Of a DNA stretch of 64,000 nt, positions 49,062-59,700 are shown in pieces. The DNA comes from Gibbula magus (Eukaryota; Mollusca; Gastropoda; Trochida; Trochidae): positions 81,295,436-81,359,435 of the forward strand of contig OW388291.1 in NCBI GenBank assembly GCA_936450465.1, in the 5' to 3' direction. Below the pieces are notes generated by a model, which worked only from the letters and a program-made list of their open reading frames with translations, did not search any database and had not been told where the DNA came from. How positions within the stretch are numbered: position 1 is the first letter of the stretch; every line of letters starts with the position of its first letter. Position numbers and translations under genes: made by a program.

Positions 49062-52000
49062 GTAGGTCTCAACTTTTACAGCTAAAGGCCTAGTCTTTAT
49101 ATAATGTCTTTGTTTCCTTGCACCCTCGATTATCAGTTAGATGTGCATAGTCCTGTAACTTGTGTGTCAATTATCAGTGACAGTGTCAGGCAAGTGTTTT
49201 GAAAATGTATTTTATCTTATATAACATTAAATAACTAAGTTTAATTATGTTTGGGTCACAAAAAAGACAATTCCAATATTGTTGCTGTGTAAACAACTTT
49301 GCAGCGATATGTAGAAGTCCAGAGAAGCTTCTCATGAATTCTAGAGGCAGTACTGACTATTTAAAGCCTCTTTGAGGGAAGGACTGACACTCTTTTTCTA
49401 CACTTAGCTGTATTATACAATATAGGATTATATTCGCATCGATCCAACAACTGCCATCACTTCGATTCACTGCCTCTCCACCGATAATTCTACATTCAAG
49501 ATACAATACTTCTCTACTGTGTGGTGACTATTGCCCGACATCGATACCTCTTTTATTATATTTGTGACCCTATTACCCTATTTATTACTATGATGTTTCA
49601 TTTCAAAATATCTTTATATCTGTAAGAATATGCTCTCTATGATTGAAATCAACCAATCAGAATCAAGGATACACTGAAGACATGTTATAATATTTTTTTT
49701 CATGAATTGTTGTATTTCTGAAAGTTAATTAATATGTGAATTACTACTACTGTCATAGGAAACATTTTATTTTAAAGGCACTGTAGCACGCCGTCTTCTC
49801 ACGAAAAGGAAACTAAGCTTTACCAATGGCTAAATAATACCCCTCAATCAATAAAAAAAAGTTCTAAAACGAATATACATGGTTTAAGCCATGCGAGTCC
49901 ATTTCCCTTCGAGCGGCTATTTCAAGGTGTTAACAAGTGTTCTGACTGATGTAGCGATACCTAAACACTCAGAGTGGAGTTTTAAATATGGCACCATGAT
50001 CAACCAACAGTTGTCCACCACCTTGCTTTCTAAACTCTAAAAAAAATTGCATGAAACCCTCTAATCTTCCTCGTTTGACACCAAACTTTTGTATAAGTCG
50101 TAAGACGACAGATGAATTAACATTTTCACCGAACGAAACTGCAACCTGCTGGTTTCTGGTCGAGTGATAATAATAACTGTCTCAGCTTCATATTTTAGGT
50201 ATAAATAAAGGGAGATGCAACACTAATTATACTGTGTATATTCCTCCCCAGTTGTGATCCAGCCCATCCCACCCCAGCGGGGGGACAAGTTCTCATACCG
50301 CACCCACACCGACGTGGTTATCTGCCAGCACTGTGGGGCCACCGTCACCACCACTCTCACCTACAAGATCGGCAGGTTAACCTGGTGGGCCGTCACTCTC
50401 CTCTGCTTGTCGTGGTAAGTTGTAGACCGAAACCTCTGTCGCCAGAATCCCCTACCTTACACATGCAGCGAGCCGCATTCTATCCAATGGGGTTCACCGT
50501 TGCAGGTAGAGCTTCTCGACCTAGGTAAGTTTGAGAATTTGAAATAGTCAAAAAACAACTCTCATCACACGATAGGCCGACTGTCTCAGTTACTGGGCTG
50601 TACTGTTCTCAAATCAGTAGTTCGGCGGGAAAGTACAATTGAATGTGACCACATAGACACGTGACAGAAATTTTAACAATCATTTTTAAATGCAAATACA
50701 TGTTTCATATATAGATTGCAACATATTTTATCAATTAAATGTTTGATGAAGTGACAAGACGTATTAAAATATTCTATGATTTGCATTACCCAAATATATT
50801 TTCTGAAGTTTGTATATACCGTTCACATTCAAACAACACATGATGTTCATCTTCAATTGTTCCTAAGGGTTAATTTATACAAACAGCAAGATTTTCATCA
50901 ACACATTTTTTTGTCTAACAAGATTGACTTACGAGTGTAAAGCGTTGCGCAGAACTTTGTACTTTTTATTTTTGAAGGGTAATAACTCTAAACATAAATT
51001 GTTTGAGGTTTCTAAAGTTAATCGGGGGAAGGGGGCGACATCTGTTTTTACGAGTACACACACCCTATTGTTGAATACACCCAGCGTTATTGCTTATGGT
51101 GAATTTGGGAGGTTTCCACTATATGTTTACTCTTCACAATTGCTATGAACTATTGGTTAAAGGTTAGATGTAATACCACATGGTCACATTCGGATTCATT
51201 AAAATGGGATTTCAATTTGACAGTTGGTCGATTTTAAATTTCTGAAATCGGCCCATAAATTATTTGTATACGGCTTTAATGAAAATCTGCAGGGGTATGG
51301 TCCCTGAAGCGATGACTTCTGTGACGTCACTTGAGTAATCTCATATTATCGGCGATAGTCATATTTCAACATCATTTCGTAACATTTTGATTGTTAATTT
51401 CACAAACAAATCGTAGATGATATCCAACTAGGTAATTCCGCCGATGACAATTACATAATTATTGCATTAACATGTACTTTTTGGGATTTAACGCACCTCA
51501 TAAATTCATCAAGCGGCAATGATGATCATCATTAATCAATTAATGAGGCTCCACGGGGCGGATCACAGACGACCCTCGTCTGTGGTTAATCACAGTCATG
51601 CCCCAAGGTTTGTCATCAAAGTGGATCGCGGCACTGATTGCGGCTTTGTAAAAATGGGTAAATTAAAATCGTCTTAATAATCAATTGAAAGTGTATATTG
51701 TCTCGATCTTCTGCTCAATTGATTCCGATATATAATGTTCGTAGAGGTAATAATCTGTCATTCTTGAGAAAAATGCATTTCACCAGATCTTTAACATTTT
51801 AGCATATCGGGTCCTTCTGGCGTGTTTTTGTCCATAAACTATTTGTGTTTTCGATTTCTTCTAAAGAACCACAGCCTATGGAGAGCTGAAATTGTTTATA
51901 CAATCTGCTTAGGCAATGGGGTTTATAATCTTTTAGATTTTAGATTTGTCGCTGTGGCCTCTAATAAGGACCACTGGACCATAACCTAAAACCCTATTTC

Positions 52001-52323
52001 ATCTTCTCCAGTATGAAAAGCATTTTACCAATTAAATGTAGGGAATATGTGAAACATGGTAATGACAAAGTGTTTTTGACATCTGCTGTGAATTTGTGTC
52101 AAAAGAGGCCCATGTCATTCTTGAAAAATGCATTACATGGGATCTTTAACACATTTAGCCTATGTAGCCAGTTGATGACTAAAGTATGACGCAAGTCTCG
52201 ATCTCTTGCAGTGCCATCCCCTGCTGCCTGATCCCGATGTGTATGAAGCAGGGCAAGGACGTCATCCACTGGTGTCCCAACTGCAAGCAGAAGGTGGGGG
52301 AACATCGCCATCTCGCCAGCTAA
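49016..52323 (+). CDS. LITAF-domain protein (three exons, complete, 106 aa)
   Basis: Exons 49016-49061, 50252-50414 and 52212-52323 join in phase (46+163+112 = 321 nt), each junction having GT/AG signals. The LITAF domain occupies about residues 36-102: a first zinc knuckle C40-x2-C43, a hydrophobic, Cys-rich membrane-inserting stretch at about 58-81 (LTWWAVTLLCLSC then AIPCCLIPMCM), and a second knuckle H89-W-C91-P-N-C94. Family knowledge: the knuckles bind one zinc and anchor the protein to the cytosolic face of late endosomes/lysosomes, acting in trafficking and innate-immune regulation. The N-terminus (about 35 aa) is short and has no PPxY or PTAP motif, unlike vertebrate LITAF. It converges with the sulfotransferase gene. 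The assignment to the family is firm; orthology to any one vertebrate member is not. Confidence 0.95.
49774..50060 (+). mobile_element. TTAA-type foldback element fragment in LITAF-like intron 1
   Basis: It starts TTTTAAAGGCACTGTAGCAC and shares with 33790-33960 the blocks CTCACGAAAAGG and TACCAATGGCTAAATAAT. Its second half matches the interior of the 766-bp units (CCCTTCGAGCGGC, TCTGACTGATGTAGCGATAC, CTCAGAGT). It therefore links the left-end element at 33.8 kb with the 766-bp satellite as parts of one family. Confidence 0.7.
50252..50414 (+). CDS. LITAF-like exon 2 (first zinc knuckle)
   Basis: Preceded by acceptor ATATTCCTCCCCAG and followed by donor GTAAGT. It encodes a proline-rich linker (IQPIPPQRGDK), the knuckle VICQHCG and the start of the membrane-inserting stretch (LTWWAVTLLCLS). 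It ends two bases into the codon for Cys70. Confidence 0.95.
50740..51156. mobile_element. Rearranged LINE relics in LITAF-like intron 2
   Basis: About 50740-50870 read on - gives EDEHHVLFECERY, the C-terminal Cys/His motif of LINE polyproteins. About 51085-51156 read on + gives AYGEFGRFPLYVYSS, similar to AMYGECGRYPLYVNSY in the LINE at 54434-57165. The second fragment appears to resume after the MITE, at 51795. The opposite orientations imply rearrangement or two separate insertions. Confidence 0.65.
51157..51794. mobile_element. MITE family A, second copy, inverted (638 bp), TTAA flanks
   Basis: This is the reverse-orientation relative of 7736-8440, matching in order across most of its length, with TTAA at 51157-51160 and 51791-51794. 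It lies inside LINE-derived sequence: LINE-like text before it (ACTATTGG) and after it (TTTTAGCATATCGGGT) corresponds to adjacent positions in the intact LINE at 54.4-57.2 kb. The element therefore interrupts the LINE at a TTAA. It contains TGACGTCA at 51322-51329. Confidence 0.8.
52212..52323 (+). CDS. LITAF-like exon 3 (second zinc knuckle, stop)
   Basis: Acceptor CTCTTGCAG. The exon completes Cys70 and encodes AIPCCLIPMCMKQGKDVIHW, then CPNC and a short basic tail ending HRHLAS, TAA at 52321-52323. A different frame is also open across the exon and is a shadow. Confidence 0.95.
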
Positions 52324-52616
52324 ACTCTACAAGCATTCGTGGATTGTATCACATAGACGGATTTGACTGTTCATTTGCTAACACCAAAAATCTCTCACAC
52401 GATGTTAACTTGTTCCTTTACAAGACAGTTCCTCAGATGGTAAATTTTATTATTCATGGTAACTTTATTTCTCTAACATTTCGATATTGCTCAAAGCTAT
52501 TATGCAAATGGTTTCAGAATTATTACCTGAACTCTTTTTTTTTGTTATTTTGTGACTTCATGTAGATATTTGTATATGCAAGTCATATTTTTGTATTATC
52601 CTACTGAAGCGATGGT

Positions 52617-52622
52617 AATAAA
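52617..52622 (+). terminator. Polyadenylation signal AATAAA for the LITAF-like gene
   Basis: AATAAA lies 294 bp after the stop codon and is followed by a T/GT-rich stretch (GTGATTGTTTTTAATGTT) that suits a downstream element. Confidence 0.6.
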
Positions 52623-52689
52623 AATGTGCATCGGCTTTGTAACTGTAATTTTAAATGTGATTGTTTTTAATGTTCCATTTTATTTGTCA

Positions 52690-53526
52690 GAACGGGTGAC
52701 GACTTGACGATTGTCAGAAGAAATTTGTTTGTCCGAACGATTGTCAGAAACTATTCATCTGATTCTTTTCAAACATTGCACAAATCTTATACTCTATTTT
52801 ATTAGGAGAGGTGCAATGTCGATTTACAATCGATTTTGTGAATTTTGTTTATATGAATGTCTGTATCTTGAACTTTTCATGTTTTGCACAAATCTTCTAC
52901 AATTCAATTTCCCACTTGGATTATTTAATTATAATTATTTGTATTTTTTGTAATATGTATATCTTATCAATTGCTGATTAACCTTACCTAAATCCTCGAT
53001 TCTTACTTATTGTTTCTTCCCAAACAGTTATTGACTTGTCTAAATATACAAGTACATTATCACCTGAAAACAATATTCTTAAATGGTGGAACCACTCTTG
53101 TGTTGGGATCATGTAATTTGAAAGTATCTTTCTCCTTAAAAATTTCAATTCATACCAAAATATCTTGGGGTCGTTAACGTTGTTTTCTATTTTCTATATT
53201 TATCTGTTTCTCTTTATAAAAAAAACAAGGGCCTGACGGTAAAATCCCTAAAAGTCTGAACAAAACTACTTTATTTTCCCCCGCCACGAAGTGGAACGGG
53301 GATATGGCTTTGAGGGGACATCTTTTCCCGAAAACTGTTAAGTGCAAGTGTTATTGCAAGTGTTCAATCAACTGCTCCTCATGCATTCCCCGTTACATGG
53401 AATTGAAGATACATGTACTGAGATAAATATGATACGTTAATCCTTATTCATTGTTATGAAAAAAGTGTATTCTCGGCTGTATCACTTTGTATCATAATCA
53501 GACACATCAGTACTGCTGCCTTCTGT
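52690..53526. repeat. Intergenic dispersed repeats between two converging genes
   Basis: Pieces recognisable from molluscan repeats: CATCTGATTCTTTTCAAACA followed by TTGCACAAATCTT (52757 onward), and CCCCCGCCACGAAGTGG (about 53279). The rest is AT-rich. The 3' end of the - strand sulfotransferase transcript should fall here. Confidence 0.5.
53270..53275 (-). terminator. Possible polyadenylation signal of the sulfotransferase gene
   Basis: AATAAA on the - strand about 250 bp beyond the stop codon, at the edge of a dispersed repeat. It is the best-placed hexamer seen, but not certain. Confidence 0.35.
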
Positions 53527-53714
53527 TCATTGCCACAAATAACCCTTGTCACCCAGAAGCTTGGCCAGATTTTCATTGTGAGGCCTGTAGAAATCGTCTA
53601 ACAGTTTTCGAGTATCATTTCTCATTGGTCCGACGGAATCTTTTTTTCTTGTATTTGCATTCCTAACGGATTCATCCCGCAACATGTTTGTTTCTTCGTT
53701 TGATGTCAATGGTC
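53527..53714 (-). CDS. Sulfotransferase exon E (3' terminal)
   Basis: Acceptor CTCTATTGTAG at 53715 onward; 2 bases complete an Arg codon, then 61 codons and TGA (53529-53527). It encodes PLTSNEETNMLRDE, then VGPMRNDTRKLLDDFYRPHN and ends KGYLWQ, the conserved tail of this sulfotransferase family. Confidence 0.9.
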
Positions 53715-56700
53715 CTACAATAGAGAAACAAACAGACGGTCCTTAAATAGTTTGTTCATGTGGACTCATACATATTGCTTTAAAGAATAAATAAAGGAAT
53801 GAAAGGACATCGTCTGTAGTTGCGTACAAACCATACGATTATCTTACCTATACTGCCTTTATTTATGAGATTATATCAGATGTCCTTGAACAATTATTCG
53901 GTTTTATATAAAAAGAACATTGATATATGCTGTGATAGGTATAAACTATATAAAATAGGATATAAATGCTTCCCGTCGTAGAACAGATTCACTACCAATT
54001 GAACAATCAAAGTGACGTAAAATATAACGTCAATTTCTAAGCGATACTCTAACTGACATTAAATCAGGATCATGTTTTATTTATCATATTGTAACATGAC
54101 GTTTAGTTATCAGGCGTTTTGAAACGAAATCTCTTTTTGCGTACCTATCTCTGAGTTGAAAGGACTTTGCGACTGTTCCATTTTTGTAACGCCGTCGGTT
54201 TTAAACTAAATTTGCGGGTGTTGAATAGCAATGAATCCCGGAAATTTTACAAACGCAACTATTTATCTTATAAAAGGACCATTTAAACTGTGAAATTTCC
54301 TTTAGGGATAACACCATGTTAGGACATGTTAGGGTTAGGTCGCCAAAATTTTCAGATACCCTGACTGGAAGCAGTGCATCTTCATCTTAAATTCATCATG
54401 GTTACTATTGCCATTTAGTTGCGGGGTACCTTTAATTCAATTCAATTCAATCGTTTATTGTTTCAAAGCCAGTTGACCCATAATACATTAGACATATACA
54501 AGAAAATATATACACACGCGTGTCAAAGGAATTCTCCTCGTACACGAAAAACATTGTATAGAAATTTTCCCAACATGAAGGTGTAGACATTTGAATTCAT
54601 CAAACATTTAAGATCATTCATATTTTTGTTACTATTCATAAATAATGATATGTCATCACGAAATATTTGATACATTGGACAATAAAATATAATATGGATT
54701 TCATCTTCAGTTACTTTACATAATGAACATTTAGAATCAGGACTTTCGTAATCGCAAAAGCCTTTCCTAATACATTGTACTCCAAGTCGGTTATAACAGC
54801 TTCGAAACATAAGTAGTGCTTTCCGGTATTTTGTATTATTAAGTTCATAAATGTACAGTTCGTCAATTAGTGAAGATTTTATCATGGAATAAAATTGCAA
54901 GGAAACTTTATCTGTAAGCTCCGCGTGCCAGTCTTGTTTGGCACAATCTATTACTCTTTCCTTAAACGTCTTGAGGAATAAATCTATATCCCCAACTCCC
55001 TGCTGTACCAAGACATGTCCAAATCCATAAGTAAATAGTAGTTGTTTTATATGAGATGTAACATGGTTATATTTGGGATAACACTACCTTCAATAGTACA
55101 AATTCTTGTACCTTTTCGGGCCGAGTCCCATGCGGGATTCGAACCCACGCCCTCAGAGTAAGGCAACTATCGCCAGCATTGACTGTACCAACAGCTTACC
55201 ACACGACCATTTCGCCTCGACAAAAATGAGATGCCCAGTTTGTACGTTTTCTGTCACATGTTTGTTTTAACATAAGATATGATTGATGTGGGTACCTATA
55301 AGCTGGTAAGATAATCAGTCTTAACCAATATCTAATACAATTTGTATAAGAGTTGACATACAAGGGATATCTCCCACATTCACCATACATAGCAACATTT
55401 GAAAAAGATTTACTGACATTCGATACAAATTTACAAAATGATCGATGAACGATTTCAAGCTGTTTCATTTGCTTATATCCCCAAATTTCACTCCCATACA
55501 TCAAAATTGGAACAATCTTCATATCAAATATCTTAAATGCATCACGCATATTTATATCATATTTTCGGATTAGACTTTTTATGGGAAACATAGCTTTGTT
55601 AGCCTGTTGTGCTAAACTAGTACATGCTCTGGTCCATACCAGTTTAGGTGTCATCATAATACCGAGATATTTGTATGCATTTACCACTTCGATTTCTATA
55701 TCATTATATGTCCACTTCTCATATCTCGATAGTCTCCCTCCGTTTCGGAAGACAATCACTTTAGTTTTGTCAGTATTAATCTCCATGCCCCTTTTCAAAC
55801 AATAACTATGGAGAAAATCAAGTTGCTTTTGTAACTTAAAAGGAGTATCAGCAACTAATACGAGATCATCAGCAAATAGTAAAGCTAGAATATTATACAT
55901 GTCTTCAGTTATAAATATGCCATTATTAAACGCTTCGCTCATAGATTCAGACAGTTCCTTAATAAATAGTGAGAACAGCAAGGGACTTAGTGCACAGCCC
56001 TGTCTTACACCTGTAGAGCAATTAAAATAATCAGACAGTTTTTTCCCTTCAATTACAACTGCTGATTTCACTTTGTTATACAGATTTTGGAGAACATTAA
56101 ATATGTTTCAATGTATCCCATTTTGTAAGAGTAGATATAAAAGTTTGTTTCTATTAACCATATCAAATGCCTTTTTGAAGTCAACGAAGGCACAATAGAA
56201 TTTTTTTTGGTTGTATACTTTTGGATAATAGATTGTAAAATGAAGATATTGTCAATTGTCGAGTGGTGTTTTCTAAAGCCACCTTGATATTCGCCAATAA
56301 TACCAGTGTTTTCAACATGCTCATCTATTCTCCTATTAATAATAGTTGTAAATAGTTTACTCATAGTATTAAGTAATGCAATGCCTCTGTAATTGCTTGG
56401 TTCATTTGTATTTCCTTTCTTATAAATGGGTATAATTATTGCAGCACTCCAGACTTCCGGGAATGTTCCTTTAGACAGTATATGGGAAAATAATACAGCA
56501 AGATATGGTGCTATGATATTTTTGATATTCTTGAAGAATTCGGATGGTATCCTATCATTACCTGGGGATTTATTAGGTTTTAATCGATCTATTGCTGCCT
56601 TAACCTCATCTGTGGTTATGTCGTAGGATAACTCAGTATTCTCACAATCATGACAGTCGTGTTCATCGACGTACTTGTTGACGTAATCATCAAATGTCGT

Positions 56701-59700
56701 AGCCCCATCAGTGTTAACTTTTGGGTTCAATAATTCCCTAAAGTAGGTATGCCAAGTTTCTGCCGATATATTACATTTCCTATCTGATTTTGCTGAATAT
56801 TTCTTGATAAGACTCCAGAATCCTTTATAATCGTTAATCATTGATGCTTCTGTAAGCGTCTTTGATACATGGTCACAAAATACTCTTTGCTTTACTTTAC
56901 ATAAATGTTTAAATGTTTTTCTGCTCTGATCATATTCAGTGTAATTATTCTTCGACGGGTATTTTCTGAAATGGTCTAGAAGTCTGTATTTATTCATCTT
57001 TAGGTGTTCACATTCTAAATCGAACCACCCAGGTTGTTTTCTTTTGAACGTTTTGTGTCTTGTAAGCATAGACCTCCCACTGTAATGTAACGCGTTTATC
57101 AAACTATCAACAGCTGCGTCAATATTATCCTCAATGATACATTCGCTGAATGTGTTAGACGACTTATCCTTTATTTATTTTGTATACAGCATTTTTGGAA
57201 TTCTCAATATTTTGTGGTTTATAATGAAACATATTCAACGAAAAGTACTTACTTATTTTAAGAAACTGGTAAATTCCCTTGATTGTAACCAATCGATTTT
57301 TAATATAATCCTCAAATCTGATAAAATGGAGTTGTTGTTTTGGAAATAATTGCATCCAATTTTCTGCGAATTCAGCGTACAAACCAATATGCAGTCGAAC
57401 CTGATGTGAAAGAAATGATAAGATAACATATTATCAAACATATGTGAATTAAACACAAATCAAGTGTCGAAATACTTACAAAACAGACTATCTAATTGAA
57501 ATGTATTTTCGAGCTGATAGTGAAAACGTATATACATACCATAAGCGGAAAAACCCTTTCCCCGTGTATCATAGACAGAGAAACCTTTTCATCAGGTTTC
57601 TAAAGATGTTTAACCCAATGCAAATACAAATTAAAACATTGAAACTATTATTATAGAGACATCTCACTGTGCGCATCAAACAGGAACACCTGTCATCATT
57701 TGATGCGTCTCAACTAGAGACAGCATAAACTAAGGCATCTCAACTAGAGAGACCATAACACAATTCGTCTCAACTATAGACACTGTAACATCAGGCGCCC
57801 CAATTAGAGAGACCATAACACAATTCGTCTCAACTATAGACACTGTAACATCAGGCGCCCCAACTAGAGAGACCATAACACAATTCGTCTCAACTATAGA
57901 CACTGTAACATCAGGCGCCCCAACTAGAGAGACCATAACACAATTCGTCTCAACTATAGACACTATAACATCAGGCGCCCCAACTAGAGAGACCATAACA
58001 CAATTCGTCTCAACTAGAGACACTATAACATCAGGCGCCCCAACTAGAGAGACCATAACATAATTCGTCTCAACTATAGACACTATAACATCAGGCGCCC
58101 CAACTAGAGAGACCATAACACAATTCGTCTCAACTAGAGACACTATAACATCAGGCGCCCCAACTAGAGAGACCATAACACAATTCGTCTCAACTATAGA
58201 CACTGTAACATCAGGCGCCCCAATTAGAGAGACCATAACACAATTCGTCTCAACTATAGACACTGTAACATCAGGCATCCAAAGAAGACACTTTTTCACC
58301 AGACACAGTTGAGTTAATATGTCTATGCCAGATATGAGGTCATCATTTCAGGAGTGTCTTTTGAACGCATGGTTTGTTTTCGTGAGAGACGTCATCGCGA
58401 TTGGGTGAAAGGGGCGTGTTTGATAGCATCACTACGTGACCTGATGATACGATCGGGATTATAAGTCTAACCAATCGATCTAGGAGAAGTAATAGCTGGA
58501 ATGACGACAATTCACACAAGTCAACGCTTATAAAACACCACCATAGCTCCACATTTTCAGTACGACCATTGATGTGTGTGGAGCCGAGTTGTGTACTGAC
58601 TTTAATTGTAAATACAGTAAATACGAATTTCGACTGTTATCGTTTGACAGATGGCCGATACAGATGAATCAGATACGAAACAATGTCTCAACATAGTGTT
58701 CATAAGGGAAATAGAAGTGACGCCATAGTTTTCCTGACAAAATTGTATCCTATGAGGAGAAACAAAACGTTTCCTTTACAAAAATACGATAAAAATACGA
58801 CCAATCGGTAAACAATAATCATCCCCTATATAGACAGGGTAAGATAGAGAGTTCATTATTCTTTAGAGAAATTTTACGATCAACATCAAGACCAGCGAAT
58901 AAGCGAGACTCAGAGAATAAGTCGCCGTTTGGTAGAAAATAGATATCGATTTGAATGTTTAGGTCGTGTCCCAAGATGGTCAGGACGAATTATGATCCAC
59001 ATAAGGGAATACAACGTTTTGGGAAGGAAATCTTATCCTTCTCGTAAAGGGAATGCCATCAACTAAAGCAACGGATAGAGCAAGAAGTGAAGACGTTGAC
59101 TGTACAACATTTACAGGAGTGTCCAAGAATGGCATTTTTTCTACGTTTACATCAGTGGGAAGAACTGACATACGTTTTGGACGTCAGCAGTGCTTTTGTT
59201 TCGGAGTTCATCAACATCACACCTGGGCTATGAAGGAAGATCATCAAATTCAAATTGGTTTCTTAGCATGTTCATTTTGTAATATTAAAGGATGCCACGT
59301 ATTGCAAACACGGTAGAGACTAGAGAGGCATGTGGAATTCTACAAAGGTAGACAATGTAGACCTTCTATAAAGGTAGAGAGCGATAAGAAGCCACATGAT
59401 TATGAGTCAGACCACCTGAGCAAACAGTCATGCGAGGAAGACCTTCTGAGCGAACACAAGAACTGGACATGTCCGCTTGCGACGACTGCGGTATTGTCTT
59501 CATAGACATGAACGACTTGCAGAAACATATCAAAACCTGGTGTCCAGAAATATCGTCCGCAAAAATGCCACCTGGAATACCCGATGTGGGTCTGAAAAGG
59601 GAAAAGGAAAACGGTAATAATCAAATCCAGAAAAAAACAAAAGATGATGGGTAATGAGAGTGATACCAGCTGGGAAGATTATTACTTGGACAAATCTTGG

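Noticed and set aside
52206..52565. 119-codon + frame over LITAF-like exon 3
   Set aside because: It is a different frame from the real exon; the spliced frame gives the conserved CPNC knuckle and stops at 52323.
57730..58299. 189-codon - strand open frame with a 20-residue repeat (…PDVTVSIVETN…)
   Set aside because: It is created by a 60-bp tandem array whose period is divisible by three, lies in an intron, and has no start context, domain or unique sequence.
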